A stretch of DNA of 64,000 nt from Scatophagus argus (lineage: Eukaryota; Chordata; Actinopteri; Scatophagidae). A program made the position numbers and the translations under genes. Each line of letters starts with the position of its first letter. Position 1 is the first letter of the stretch. Shown here piece after piece: positions 46,805 through 57,721 of the stretch. The notes below the pieces were generated by a model that saw only the letters and a list, made by a program, of their open reading frames with translations, did not search any database and was not told where the DNA came from. The stretch lies in the NCBI RefSeq assembly GCF_020382885.2, contig NC_058508.1, forward strand, positions 9,771,917 through 9,835,916. The letters run 5' to 3'.

Positions 46805-49437
46805 GTAAGCTGCTTGTGATTTTTTACAGAAAAGATATAAATAGGTTATAATATACTGTACCCTTCCATAGATTCTCCAGCCTGTGGGTTAATGAGAACA
46901 ATTTCTATTGTGAAAAATGTCCCCAGAGAAATAGACTAATATTTGTTCCAGCATTAAGATCACAGCCCAGAAGGCAGAGTGTGCCTCCTGTGAGAACTGA
47001 GGAGCAGTCACACAAAATATTAGATATTAATATCCTTTGGACACTCAACATCCTGCTTCCTAGCAACTAGAGCATTGAGAAACTGCAACTGCTATGCAAA
47101 ACACAAGCACACACAAACACTCAATCACAGGCAAAAAAGTGTCAGATTTGTGGTCACTGTCATTCTGGAGTCTGTACTTTCATAAGTGAGAGTGAGGGTT
47201 CATCAAATTCATCATCTACTTTTTAACTAGTTTCTGTTGGTTACACACCTGTTCTGCAGCATATACTGACTGTCTAGCCATAGCTATAGAGTGTTCCTGG
47301 GGGGAACAGCTGCACAGCAGTCTTTATGACCCCATTTCGGAGATTTATTAAAGACAAATTCCCAGTTGCTTTACAACTGTACATTTTGGGCCAAAGTACA
47401 ATATTTGGAGCTTGAAGGCATTTGTATCTTGGAGAAACACAACAAGCAATCATCTTAAGCGCCTCTACCTGAGGTTAGAGTATCCAACCAAGCTTGTGAT
47501 CTCATAGAGAGAGAAAGACTAAAAGCCAACAATATAAAAAAATAATCATGATAATAGCCAGTTGTTGACCAACACGTAACCTTGTGCTGACCTGTAGCTG
47601 AAGGGGTTTCCCCTGGGTCCCTCCAGTCTGCAGTGTGATGGTGTGGCAGTGTCTTATTTTGTGACCTGAAATGACTGAAGGTCCATCAGAGCAAAAGATT
47701 ACACTGCACTCTGAGGGGCATGAATATGTATGCTTAACTTTTCATCTATGCCATCATTAGGTCAAATTTTACATTTAGCTGAAAGTTTTGGTTTGTGGCA
47801 AAATTATCTATAAAACTAATGACATACCTATCAGCTGTGTTCTGTGTGTAGGGCTAATATTAATATTAATTGTTATAATATATATTCATATATTATGCTT
47901 AGTAGTATAATATTATATGTACTAAATTTGATTACATTGTTAATGTAAGCATGGTAGCGTGCTCATGTTAGACTCTGGTTTATCGCAGTTAAGAGTTATC
48001 TACCGGTATGACTATGAATATTTAAGTGGTAGGACTGTAAACCTTTTTTTAGTAATGCCCTGGGTAACAGAGGTCTTTATTAGTCCAATATGTTTCTATG
48101 TGAAACAGGATGTTCATAAGGATTCTGTAATCCAAATCTGTCATGACATAAGCCTACAGTACATTTCATTGTAAATAAAATTTTCAGTTTTGCACATAAA
48201 GTTTAGTACACTAAAGTTAAACAAGATACTTTACATGGAGGGGAAAGGCTGCGATATATTTTTTGAATAACAATGAGATATTAAATGTAAGCATCTTATA
48301 CCCCAGGACTTAAGTTATAAACATAAAACACATATGAGACTTTAAAACCCATCATTCACAAAGTTGATTTAACATCTTTGGAACTTTATTTCTGCCATCA
48401 ACACAGCAAAAGCTGCATATTTGGAAGACTGCAGTTAGGACTGACCAGAACAGAAAAAGAAAGTTCCCCTCTTTATTTATTTATATATTTCCATTAATGT
48501 AACTAGTTTTCCCATTGATTCCTACCATCAAACCATTTGTATCTGCGGCTGTTTCCTCACGATACCCATTTTCTGCCCCATCTTTTACAGCTCGGATTAT
48601 TTTCCAGTTCGGCATCACAAGGGAATCACACAGCCTCATCACAGTACTCCAGTAACTCTAATAGCTGTGCCAGCTGGAGGAAACAGAAGATACGTCACAT
48701 AAAATGGCAGGGCATTGGATTAGCTGGCTATTTCTGTACCTTGTTGATCAGGGAAACAAGCATTGTATATACCAGAGCATTTCCAACACAGCAGGGGAAA
48801 AGAGAGGAAAGACAGACAGATGTAGTAGGGTGACTAGTGTCCTTTAAAGTAAGGTTAAATATATTACCCAAAAATCAAGCTTTCAACATAGAAGGTAGTT
48901 TGAAACTTTATCGTTTCCATGATTGTCCTAAAATGTGCATGATAAACTAATCAACATCCAAACAGCTTCAAAACACAGATTATTGTGAATTACATTCACC
49001 ACTGACATATTTAAAGGAAAAATAATCAGAAGAGTTGTTATTACATCAACAGGAGAAAATGATTAAGTGGAAAAACAACATACTGTCAGAACTGACAGTG
49101 AGTAAGTCCAGAGAAGTCTGAATTTAGTTAAGGTAATCATAAGTTACAGAAATCTGTCCCAAAGTAGCAGTAGAATATTAATTGTAAGTGTTTATTGTCT
49201 ATGAAAACTGCAAAAAAAAAGTTAACAAAAAAGTATCTCACACTGAAGCTAGTTAAGGGGAAATTTAAGTGCAAGCTTGCTCTTTTTATTGTTTTTTTTC
49301 CAGTGTACACAATGTCTCTGCAGAGGACAGAAGTAGCAACATGTTGACAAATAAATGTATGCTGTGTGACAGGCTTAATTACAGTGTGGACAGATAATAG
49401 ATAATGTTGTAATACTGTACCTGTCCTTCCTTTACAG
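46805..49437 (+). other. kcnj12: Inferred KCNJ12 leader intron
   Basis: About 2.6 kb between the candidate leader donor and the acceptor of the coding exon. It contains an interspersed repeat at 47735-47965 and otherwise AT-rich DNA. An ORF of 98 codons at 48537-48833 has no recognisable similarity. Confidence 0.3.
47735..47965 (+). repeat. Percomorph interspersed repeat, second locus
   Basis: AACTTTTCATCTATGCCATC, ATTAGGTCAAATTTTACATT, AAAACTAATGACATACC and CTGTGTTCTGTGTGTAG match the middle of the same consensus as 45195-45600. The AT-rich stretch after it continues to AAGCATGGTAGCGTGC. Confidence 0.55.
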
Positions 49438-49578
49438 GAAATTACTTTTGTGCCACACCTTTCAATTCCAGCTGACACTGAATTGGTTTTGGACGGAGCT
49501 GGGCACTTCCTGTGGGGCTGGTCAGTTTTGTATGAGTTGGGCTGATAGAGTGAAGCCACGTTGCTGGCCCACTGAGGC
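49438..49578 (+). promoter_or_regulatory. kcnj12: KCNJ12 5' leader with a 16-codon upstream ORF
   Basis: The leader of the coding exon begins after a TTTACAG acceptor at 49437. An upstream ATG at 49532 (weak context, T at -3) opens [16 protein letters not shown] and stops at TGA 49580-49582. That stop overlaps the main start codon (49579-49581) as ATGA. Such an overlap can allow termination-reinitiation; any effect here is inferred. Confidence 0.6.
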
Positions 49579-50856
49579 ATGAGTGTGGGAAGGGCCCACC
49601 ACCACAGCTTCGTGTCCTGTGAAGAAGAAGGCCTGAGACTTGGTACCATGCCTGCTGTGGGTAGCTTCGGCAATGGCAAAATTCATACAAGACGCAAATA
49701 CCACAGCCGGTTTGTCAGCAAGGCTGGCCAGTGCAACATCCATTTCTCAAACATGGACGAAAAGTCACAGCGGTACATATCTGACATTTTCACAACTTGT
49801 GTGGACATCCGCTGGCGATACATGTTCCTGCTATTCAGCCTGGTGTTTGTGGTCTCTTGGCTAACATTTGGCCTTGGATTCTATGTCATTGGCCTCCTAC
49901 ATGGTGACATGGACCATCCTGCAGGGGATGACAGTTTTGTTCCCTGTGTCACGCAGGTCAATACCTTTGTGGCAGCTTTCCTGTTCTCTATTGAGACCCA
50001 GACAACGATTGGGTACGGAGCCCGTTGTGTGACAGAGGAATGCCCGGCTGCTGTCTTCATGGTGGTCTTTCAGTCTATCATGGGTTGCATCATCGATGCC
50101 TTCATGATTGGTGCCATCATGGCCAAGATGGCACGGCCCAAAAAGCGGGCAGAGACTCTTCTGTTCAGCCATAATGCAGTCATCGCTTTGCGTGATGGGA
50201 AGCTGTGCCTCATGTTCAGGGTTGCCAATCTGAGGAAGAGCCACATTGTGGAAGCTCATGTACGAGCCCAGCTTGTCAAACCCCGTTACACAGAGGAAGG
50301 TGAATATATCCCCCTGGATCAGATTGACATGAATGTAGGCTATGACAAAGGCACAGACCGCCTATTCCTGGTTGCACCTCTCACTGTCATACATGAAATC
50401 GATGAAGAAAGTCCACTATTTGGCATCAGTAAGCAAGATCTCGAAACATCTGACTTTGAGATAGTAATCATACTGGAAGGATTGGTCGAGGCCACGGCTA
50501 TGACAACGCAAGCACGCAGCTCTTACCTGCCCTCAGAGATCCTGTGGGGTCACCGTTTTGAACCTGTCATCTTTGAGGAGAAGAACCAATATAGGATAGA
50601 TTATGCCTACTTTCACAAAACATTCGAAGTACCTTCCACCCCTAGATGCAGTGCCAAGGACATGGAGGAGAGAAAATTCCCAGCATCTGGTGCCAACTCT
50701 TTCTGCTATGAGAATGAGCTGGCCTTCATCAGCAGGGATGAAGATGAGGAAGAGGGAGATGAGGAGAAAGACAGAAAGTGTCCATCAGAGCTAGCAAATG
50801 AGAAGGCCACTCCTGGACGTGATCAAATGTCCTCCCATAGAGAATCAATGATGTAA
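49579..50856 (+). CDS. kcnj12: KCNJ12, inward-rectifier potassium channel Kir2.2
   Basis: Kir2.2 subunits form tetramers that set the resting K+ conductance in muscle and neurons; they are opened by PIP2 and rectified by internal Mg2+ and polyamines. One exon encodes 425 residues (human about 433). Visible features are the Kir2 N-terminal helix region ([16 protein letters not shown]), M1 around 82-106, pore cysteines 123 and 155, the filter TIGYG at 143-147, Asp173 in M2 (the rectification controller), the PIP2-binding basic stretch RPKKR (186-190), and the cytoplasmic core. FGISKQDLE favours Kir2.2 over Kir2.1, and linkage to NATD1 agrees. The first ATG was chosen because the next 24 residues align with human Kir2.2; an internal ATG at 49648 has a stronger context. 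Differences include LMFRVAN where human has LMWRVGN, a longer acidic tail ([10 protein letters not shown]), and an ESMM end instead of ESEI. Confidence 0.93.
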   Translation: MSVGRAHHHSFVSCEEEGLRLGTMPAVGSFGNGKIHTRRKYHSRFVSKAGQCNIHFSNMDEKSQRYISDIFTTCVDIRWRYMFLLFSLVFVVSWLTFGLGFYVIGLLHGDMDHPAGDDSFVPCVTQVNTFVAAFLFSIETQTTIGYGARCVTEECPAAVFMVVFQSIMGCIIDAFMIGAIMAKMARPKKRAETLLFSHNAVIALRDGKLCLMFRVANLRKSHIVEAHVRAQLVKPRYTEEGEYIPLDQIDMNVGYDKGTDRLFLVAPLTVIHEIDEESPLFGISKQDLETSDFEIVIILEGLVEATAMTTQARSSYLPSEILWGHRFEPVIFEEKNQYRIDYAYFHKTFEVPSTPRCSAKDMEERKFPASGANSFCYENELAFISRDEDEEEGDEEKDRKCPSELANEKATPGRDQMSSHRESMM

Positions 50857-51510
50857 CTTTTGGATGTTGCTTGTTTTGTTTGTTTTTGGATGCAGAACAA
50901 TGCAAGCAGCACAGAAAGATCCCCATGACTGTCCATTACTGACATGAGGATACCAGTAAAGACAATTCTGCTACAGGTGGAGAAACATTTCTGATCTGTA
51001 TCATACAAGCAAGGAGAAAACTCATCAGATTTCTCACTGGATTAGCTTTTTTGCTTCTCTGAGGTTATTGAGCTTTATCAAATGCAAACAAAACTGTTAT
51101 GTTTCCATTTGCAGATGATCCTAGTAATAAAGTGCATGAAAATAGCATCGTTTTGTATGAATATTTTGAGAAATGTTATGGTGAGACTGTCTGTAGGTGC
51201 TGTTCACAGTCCTCAAACATATGATCTGTGTGTGTGGAGTAAATTTTCAAAAAAGTTACCTTAAATATTTCTCCAGACCTATTTGGTAAAAAAAAAAAAA
51301 ACAGAAGTGCGGATCAACAGTAGATTTTTACCTTAATGATATAACTTATATCAACAGTAAGACTCTAAATATTCTACATTATACAATGTCAGTGGAGTTG
51401 CCATACGTACAACTGATATATGTACATAGTATGGACTGCATGTATTTAAGGGAGACACATGACAAGCCAGAGTTATGAACATTTTCATCATAAAAAAGGA
51501 AAATAAATAT
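50857..51510 (+). other. kcnj12: KCNJ12 3' untranslated region (extent uncertain)
   Basis: Non-coding, AT-rich. AATAAA occurs at 51126-51131 and again at 51502-51507; either could end a transcript. Kir2 3'UTRs can be several kilobases long, so the true end may lie further right. Confidence 0.4.
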
Positions 51511-54442
51511 GATGGTGTGTCATATGTAATTTATTCATAGCCTTCTATCAGGGAGAACAATTAATCTGTGTCTTAACATTTTAGCCACTAGGAAACATTT
51601 GAACTGAGTTGATGTTAAGTATTTAGCTTGCTTTCTTTACAGTTTACCAAATACAGTATGTGTACTTCCATTCACCTGCTTTTGCACATTTTGAAATTTG
51701 TGCATATAAACAGACGGTTAAAAATGCCAAAATTTCTAAGTTTTTACACTTAATGTGCTATGGTGTATAGATAAAATCAAAATGTAACAAACTGAGTAAA
51801 TCATGAGGTAATACATGAAGCAAGATATCTACATCACGACAGATGATGCATGGAGGACTATGGGGACTCAAATCAATAATGAAACAAACACACAATATAT
51901 TTCTATCTGTTTTCCACCATTTGAGGTTTGACTGATGCTCTTTCAATTACATTGTGCTGTTGTTCTCTTTTCCTCTGGAAGGGTTTAATGGTATCTGGCT
52001 GGAGAATTAGTGCCACCAACTGTGTATCTGAAGGCGCTTGAATTCTGATATTAGCATAGCGATAAGCAGTTTATGAAAACTCAGATTACTGCATTTTCTT
52101 TTGATCAAAACCTGGAATACTTGGAAATACAGAAACAATATTACTTTAGCATTACTCTTGATAATCTCTCTTAGAGATAAATTATTTTAGCTTGTTTTTC
52201 CTTGCTTACACATTACAAGTAAGGCAGAGAGTAGAACTTATTTTCACATATATTTCACTTTTAATATTGCAACAGAAAAGGACAAGAATCAGGACTAACA
52301 TTGTCATTGGCATTATTCGTAGCATTACTGGGGTGTAAATTACCCCAAACCCAATAAACCCTGCACTCTGACATGATATCTTTGGTATCTCTATATATGT
52401 CAATAAGATGGTAACATTCAGGACCAGTTTCCACAACCATTAAGTAACCTGTGAACCACACACAAGGTAGTTCGAAACACTGGATTAGATATTATGAAAC
52501 AAGTGTGACGGATATAACCTTTGCAGCTTACTTTAGAGCACACAAACAAACTTGTATTTTGAGAAAATCCCACCACCCTCCAAAGTCTTTAAATGTAGAA
52601 CATTTGATGAAATCCAAAGCTTGACATGCCCACCTAGCTATGGGTGCTACTATTATTGCACTTTATTATTGCAGTTGTTGGTTGGTCATGGGATTTAGGA
52701 ATTGGTCCATTTAACCATTTTTAAAGGGAAATAAAAATGCAGCTGTACATTTTTGCTTTACTTTACAGATGACACGTTCTGCTCCAGGTTAAAAAGTCAT
52801 GTTCATGACCTGTGTGAACCAAAGACAAATAATAAACACCTCAAAGTTCTGCCCTCTCTGTAACCTCAGGATATTAACCCCCCTCCCAGAAAATTAAACA
52901 ATAAACAAAAGACTGACAGAGTGGAGTAATTCTGCAACACATCTGTACAGCACTGAGAATATTCTTCACATGGATTTTGATAAAACCAGCATATTAATGA
53001 TTTTTGGATGCTATAGGTGCACATGGGACACAACCAGAAAAAGTAAGAAATGAGTTTGAAGGTGACAAAAATAATGTCTACCTGGAAATGAGAGTAGACA
53101 AATCAATCTGTATACATTCATGTATACAACTGTATATTATAAAAGCATATGAATATGAAAAACAGCAGCCCAGCAGGCAATGAAGAAACATTTGCTTAAA
53201 CACAATCATGTGTTTCATACAGACACACTGCTTTGAGGGAAGACAGTGAGTGTCCTGGTTTCACTCTGGCCTGCTGTGATGGATCACACACATGACTGCA
53301 AATAACAAATCAATTAAAATTACCAGTGTCCAAAGTGCCCTTTGATAGAAGCACTTTATATTATAACTTGATTCAACTATTGAATCCACTGATGTCATAC
53401 CACAGTTTATGTTGTTTTTCTATGTTTTTGACCAGTAGCATCGTTCTCTTTCTTTCATTATTAACAGGACAAGTAATTAAGATATTAGGTCAGACCATGT
53501 ACCACAGTTTTGCTCATCCCAGGTGAGATGAATTAGTTTTCTTTCCACATTTCTCAAACTCCAAGCTCTATGTGGGATAACTTATACACCTGACTGCCTT
53601 TTCAGCAAATTTCAACACATTTGTATTTATATCTTGCTGACTTGTGCTGAATATACCACAATAGGGTTGCTCTAGAAAACAAATTGTGGCCCTACTGCCA
53701 TTTGCACCAAGAACAGGGCCATGGTCTTCCTGCATCTAGTTAGAGGGAAGAACCCTAATTTGTACATTTGTCAGATCGTTGTAAATAGATGTATTTTTTG
53801 AGGTTTTTTTTTTTTATCTTTCTGGCTCAATAGACACTAAGCACATTATTCTAAACAATCAGTGTTAATGTATATTATCAATGTTAAAATTTCTTGAGTC
53901 AAGCAAGAAACTGGAAAAACTTTCTTTGTTTGACTGAAATGATGTCTACTGACCCCTTTTTGTCTTCCACTAAATGCATTTGAAGCAATCATCACTTGTT
54001 TCAGTTTGCTGTGAGAGACAACAATTTATAAATTAACAGACAAATAAAAAAATCTTCTGTTGATTACCACAATAAAATATATGCCACAATGCCAACAGTT
54101 TTCTTTTTCCTTCATCGCAGACAGACATTGAGTACGGGGATAAATTTACAAGTGTCTATTGAATACATTTGTTAAGGAGTTAAAACAAATAAGTGCAGCG
54201 TTCGGGGAAAGTGGGAGTGAGCTGTTTGATAAACAAGGAGGAATGAACTGTAATTTATAGCTTTGGTGGGACAGTATCTTGTCCAGGTCAGAGGTTTCTT
54301 CTTTCACTCTTATGCAATCAATCAGGCATGTCTTTGCATATGTACAGACAAAACTTGGCAGTCCTACTTGATTTTACTGCCCTGTAACCTTGATCACTGG
54401 AAGAGGGATCACATGCACATAAGCACTGACACACATACACGC

Positions 54443-54443
54443 T

Positions 54444-54471
<28 letters not shown>
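54443..54471. repeat. (CA)n microsatellite
   Basis: CTCACACAC... continues for about 29 bp in the KCNJ12-TUFM gap. Confidence 0.9.
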
Positions 54472-54474
<3 letters not shown>

Positions 54475-57172
54475 CCACAGAAACCATTCAATAGGTGTGA
54501 TTAAATTAGCAAAAATCTGTGGGCTTCCGCAACATGACACTATCTATACTGCTGACAATTTTTGTTGATTTAAAAACACAAAAATTTACCCATAATCAAT
54601 AAATGCAATATGTGACAGGACTGATATATTCACTCTTTTCACAAGGTCTAATCAAAGCTTCAACTGATGGCAAGTGCTTACAATATCCGTGAATTCTGAG
54701 AAAAACATAATCTTGTCTATGTGTTTTTACCCAGATCTTGTTTAATTCAATTGGCAACAAGAAGTCCCATCGCAGTGACATTTTAAAAAATAAACTGTTC
54801 TACCCTTTTCACGATGCATTTAACTTTCAGGAAGTTAGCTCAGCACCAAATGGATGTTTAACGTCTTACTCAAAGTGCGCCGTATCCTCTGAGAGGTGTT
54901 GTGTGTGATGGAGGGAACGCTGAGAATAAACTGGGATGCTTCTCACCCACTCGGCAGTGTTGGAGGATGAGAAGCCATGGAGGGTCAGTCTTCCAACATG
55001 CAGAGTGGGCTGTTGAAAGGCAAATTCAGGCTTAATTGCAGCGGCTCTATTCTTTGCTAGTTTCCCTCAGCTGCCAGAAGGAGAGTGGAGAGTGGGAAAA
55101 AAAAGTGATGATGCAACAGCTGCTCTACAGACGTTTTAGACCTGAATCATTTTTTCCCCTGTATATTCTATTAACTATCAGTTCTGACTAAGAGCATATT
55201 AACTTTTTCACTATAGAGCTTCCTTACGCTATGGATGGATGACAATTTTGAATTTTAACTTTTTAAGAACTGCCAAAAAAATACAACAACAATTGCCAAG
55301 CTGCTTTTGTGACAAAGAACATAGATGAATGAAAAGTATGTCTTTATGGTGTAGATTAATGGACCATTGCTATTGCTTAGTACAGTCTACGTGCTCTGTT
55401 GTGGTTAACTATTGTCATGATAAGTTAAAGGATGTTAACTGGATGTCTCCATGTTAAAAAAAATTGGCTTGATGTGTTTGGGCTCTGATGTAAAGAGACT
55501 TTGGTCAGAAGTAGTTGACGTTAGGAAATGGGCATCCATGTTGAAGACTGGCTGGATTCCTTAAGCTCTGTTGTCCTTGGCCAGGAGATGCGACATCCTG
55601 TCAGGACAGAACAAGTTGAGGAAACCAGTTTTAGCATCTTCATGCTATTGTATTGCAGTTTTCCTTTCCATTCACAGAATAATCAGATAGCTAAGGTAGT
55701 GTCAAGTTATTCCTCTGAGGGGTGTGGACAGCTTAAAGGTTAGGGGAGTGAACCTCTGAGTGGAAGAGAGCTAGTTGGTTTTAGAAATCAGGATGGACTA
55801 GACTGTCCCTTGAGCTAATGTCTGCTCAAAGTGAAGCTGTGCAAAAGGGGACTGTGCAAATTTCCTTTAAATAAAAAAAGAACAACAAAAATCCACATAC
55901 AAAACTGTCTGAAAAACTAATTACATTTATTTGTAATTTTAGGTCTCCATACTTGAGTATTGTCGTTTTGTGCTACATCATACGTACTTCTTATACTTAC
56001 AGCTATATACTTACTTTACAGCTATATTAAAGTTTGTTATACTCCATTAATTGCTGAAAACTTGTATTAACTTTTCTTTAATTATTCAGGCTATCAAACC
56101 TGAAGAATGTGAAAAGCTGTCAGTGTATGTTATCCCTCTGACGTGTCTACACACTGTGAGGTCTTGACATGATTCAGCAAACATCTGTCACAGGTGAATG
56201 CTGGTTTGGATCACATTCAGTGTATCAGCACTCTTGAGAGACATTTAAATACAGTATGACTGACCACCAGTACATACTAGTGTTTACTTTCTCATCATCT
56301 ATCAAAGCTATTTTGCTTATGGAGACATTCATCCTCCAGCTGATCACATCACTCAGCAACACTAGCTGTTCCAGCCTCGACTCCTGCAGACGTACAGTAT
56401 TTGATTACAGCAACAGGCTGATTGGATTACAGGAGGCACTGACTCAAATACCGACAGCAAACAGAGCAACTGGAGAACTTCCTGCTTGGGCTGAAGAGGC
56501 AGAAAGGACTGCAACTATTCAGTGCACAGAAACACCGACAGGGTCAGTCTGGATTATCACACTGAAATCACCTGTTAAAGGGCACTGTACGTTCAAAAAC
56601 TGTTAAGACTTATCTGAAACCCTCCAATATCATTTGCTTGTGGATTATTATTATTGTCAGGCTGATGTTTGTCTACATCTAACAGAGATTTTGAGCAGCA
56701 TTTCTCATTGGTGAATTTAGTGGACTTTTGACATCTATGTTGTCAAATTAGTTGATTTTCACTCATTTTGCTTTCCATTCCATAATTATTTGGATAGTAG
56801 GGATGTACGAAAGTACACACTTGAGTATTGTGATATTCTCTTTAGTGATGAAGTGAAAAGCACTTCATCAGTTTTTAATTAACATGTACTGTGCTTCCTT
56901 ATGTGTTGTTTACCCCCCCCAACAGTGAGATAACATTGTAATTCATCTTAACCTTTTCAGTTCTGTAAGAGCGAGTAAATCTTTTTAGTAAAGGTATCCA
57001 TTGCCTGACCTTGCTGACACAATCAGAGATCAGTTAAATTTTTAAGCTATCGTCCCTCAGGATTGCAGATCAGATCAGCATAATCTACCACTACCTGTTT
57101 GAATGAGACTAGTTTTATTGGATTTACCACTTTGTCACAGAAGCTCACCAGAAAAGCATATTGATCTAATAA

Positions 57173-57188
57173 CCCCCCCCCCCCCCCC
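57173..57188. repeat. C16 homopolymer
   Basis: Sixteen uninterrupted C residues (G on the other strand) inside AT-rich DNA, about 550 bp beyond the TUFM stop codon. This is a likely polymorphic or error-prone site. Confidence 0.9.
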
Positions 57189-57477
57189 ATCTGTTTATTA
57201 TATTTATTAATAATTTTAACATAAGACCTTACAATCGACCTGCAGACAGGTTTTTTAAAGCAACTCTTTGCTGCCCTCATGTGGCAAAGTAATCCTGTAA
57301 CACACATCAGACTTCACTGATAGCCAGGTCTTTTACTACAGATTTTTAAGTTTCTGTATGAATGCAACACTGTAATACATAGTTCATTTAATATAATAAT
57401 AATGACAATTTTTTTAAATGATATGGCTTGCAATTGCCAATACCACAGAAAAGAAGGCTTTTCTATCTTTAACACAT

Positions 57478-57483
57478 TTTATT
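57478..57483 (-). terminator. tufm: TUFM polyadenylation signal
   Basis: TTTATT on the plus strand is AATAAA on the TUFM strand, about 240 nt after the stop codon. It gives a short 3'UTR, as expected for a housekeeping gene. Confidence 0.55.
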
Positions 57484-57721
57484 ACATAAAAGACATATTT
57501 AACAGTGTGGCCTTTAAACACAAACACAGTGCTAAACATAGTTTCATTGGGTAGAACTGTGCAATAGAGCCATCCTGTGTCAGATCTGTTCATGGATTTA
57601 TGGTCTTTGTTTTGTTATTTCCATAATCATTTCATTTGACCAGCCAGACATGCGCCCATCCTCCTTTGCCAAAAGCCCAACCCCACCCCCACCCCCAAAG
57701 CTCAAGCCCTTCTGCAGAGTT

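Larger units (their letters stand above)
51511..57470. other. Gene-free stretch between KCNJ12 and TUFM
   Basis: About 6 kb of AT-rich DNA with no supported exon. It holds a (CA)n run at 54443-54471 and a C16 homopolymer at 57173-57188. ORFs of up to 116 codons (for example 56256-56606) show no domain or splice pattern that I recognise. Confidence 0.5.

Noticed and set aside
48537-48833. 98-codon plus-strand ORF upstream of KCNJ12
   Set aside because: No similarity to any protein I know and no splice connection to the Kir2.2 exon.
49137-49743. Minus-strand ORFs of 180 and 73-82 codons at the start of KCNJ12
   Set aside because: Antisense to the Kir2.2 leader and N-terminus, with no homology.
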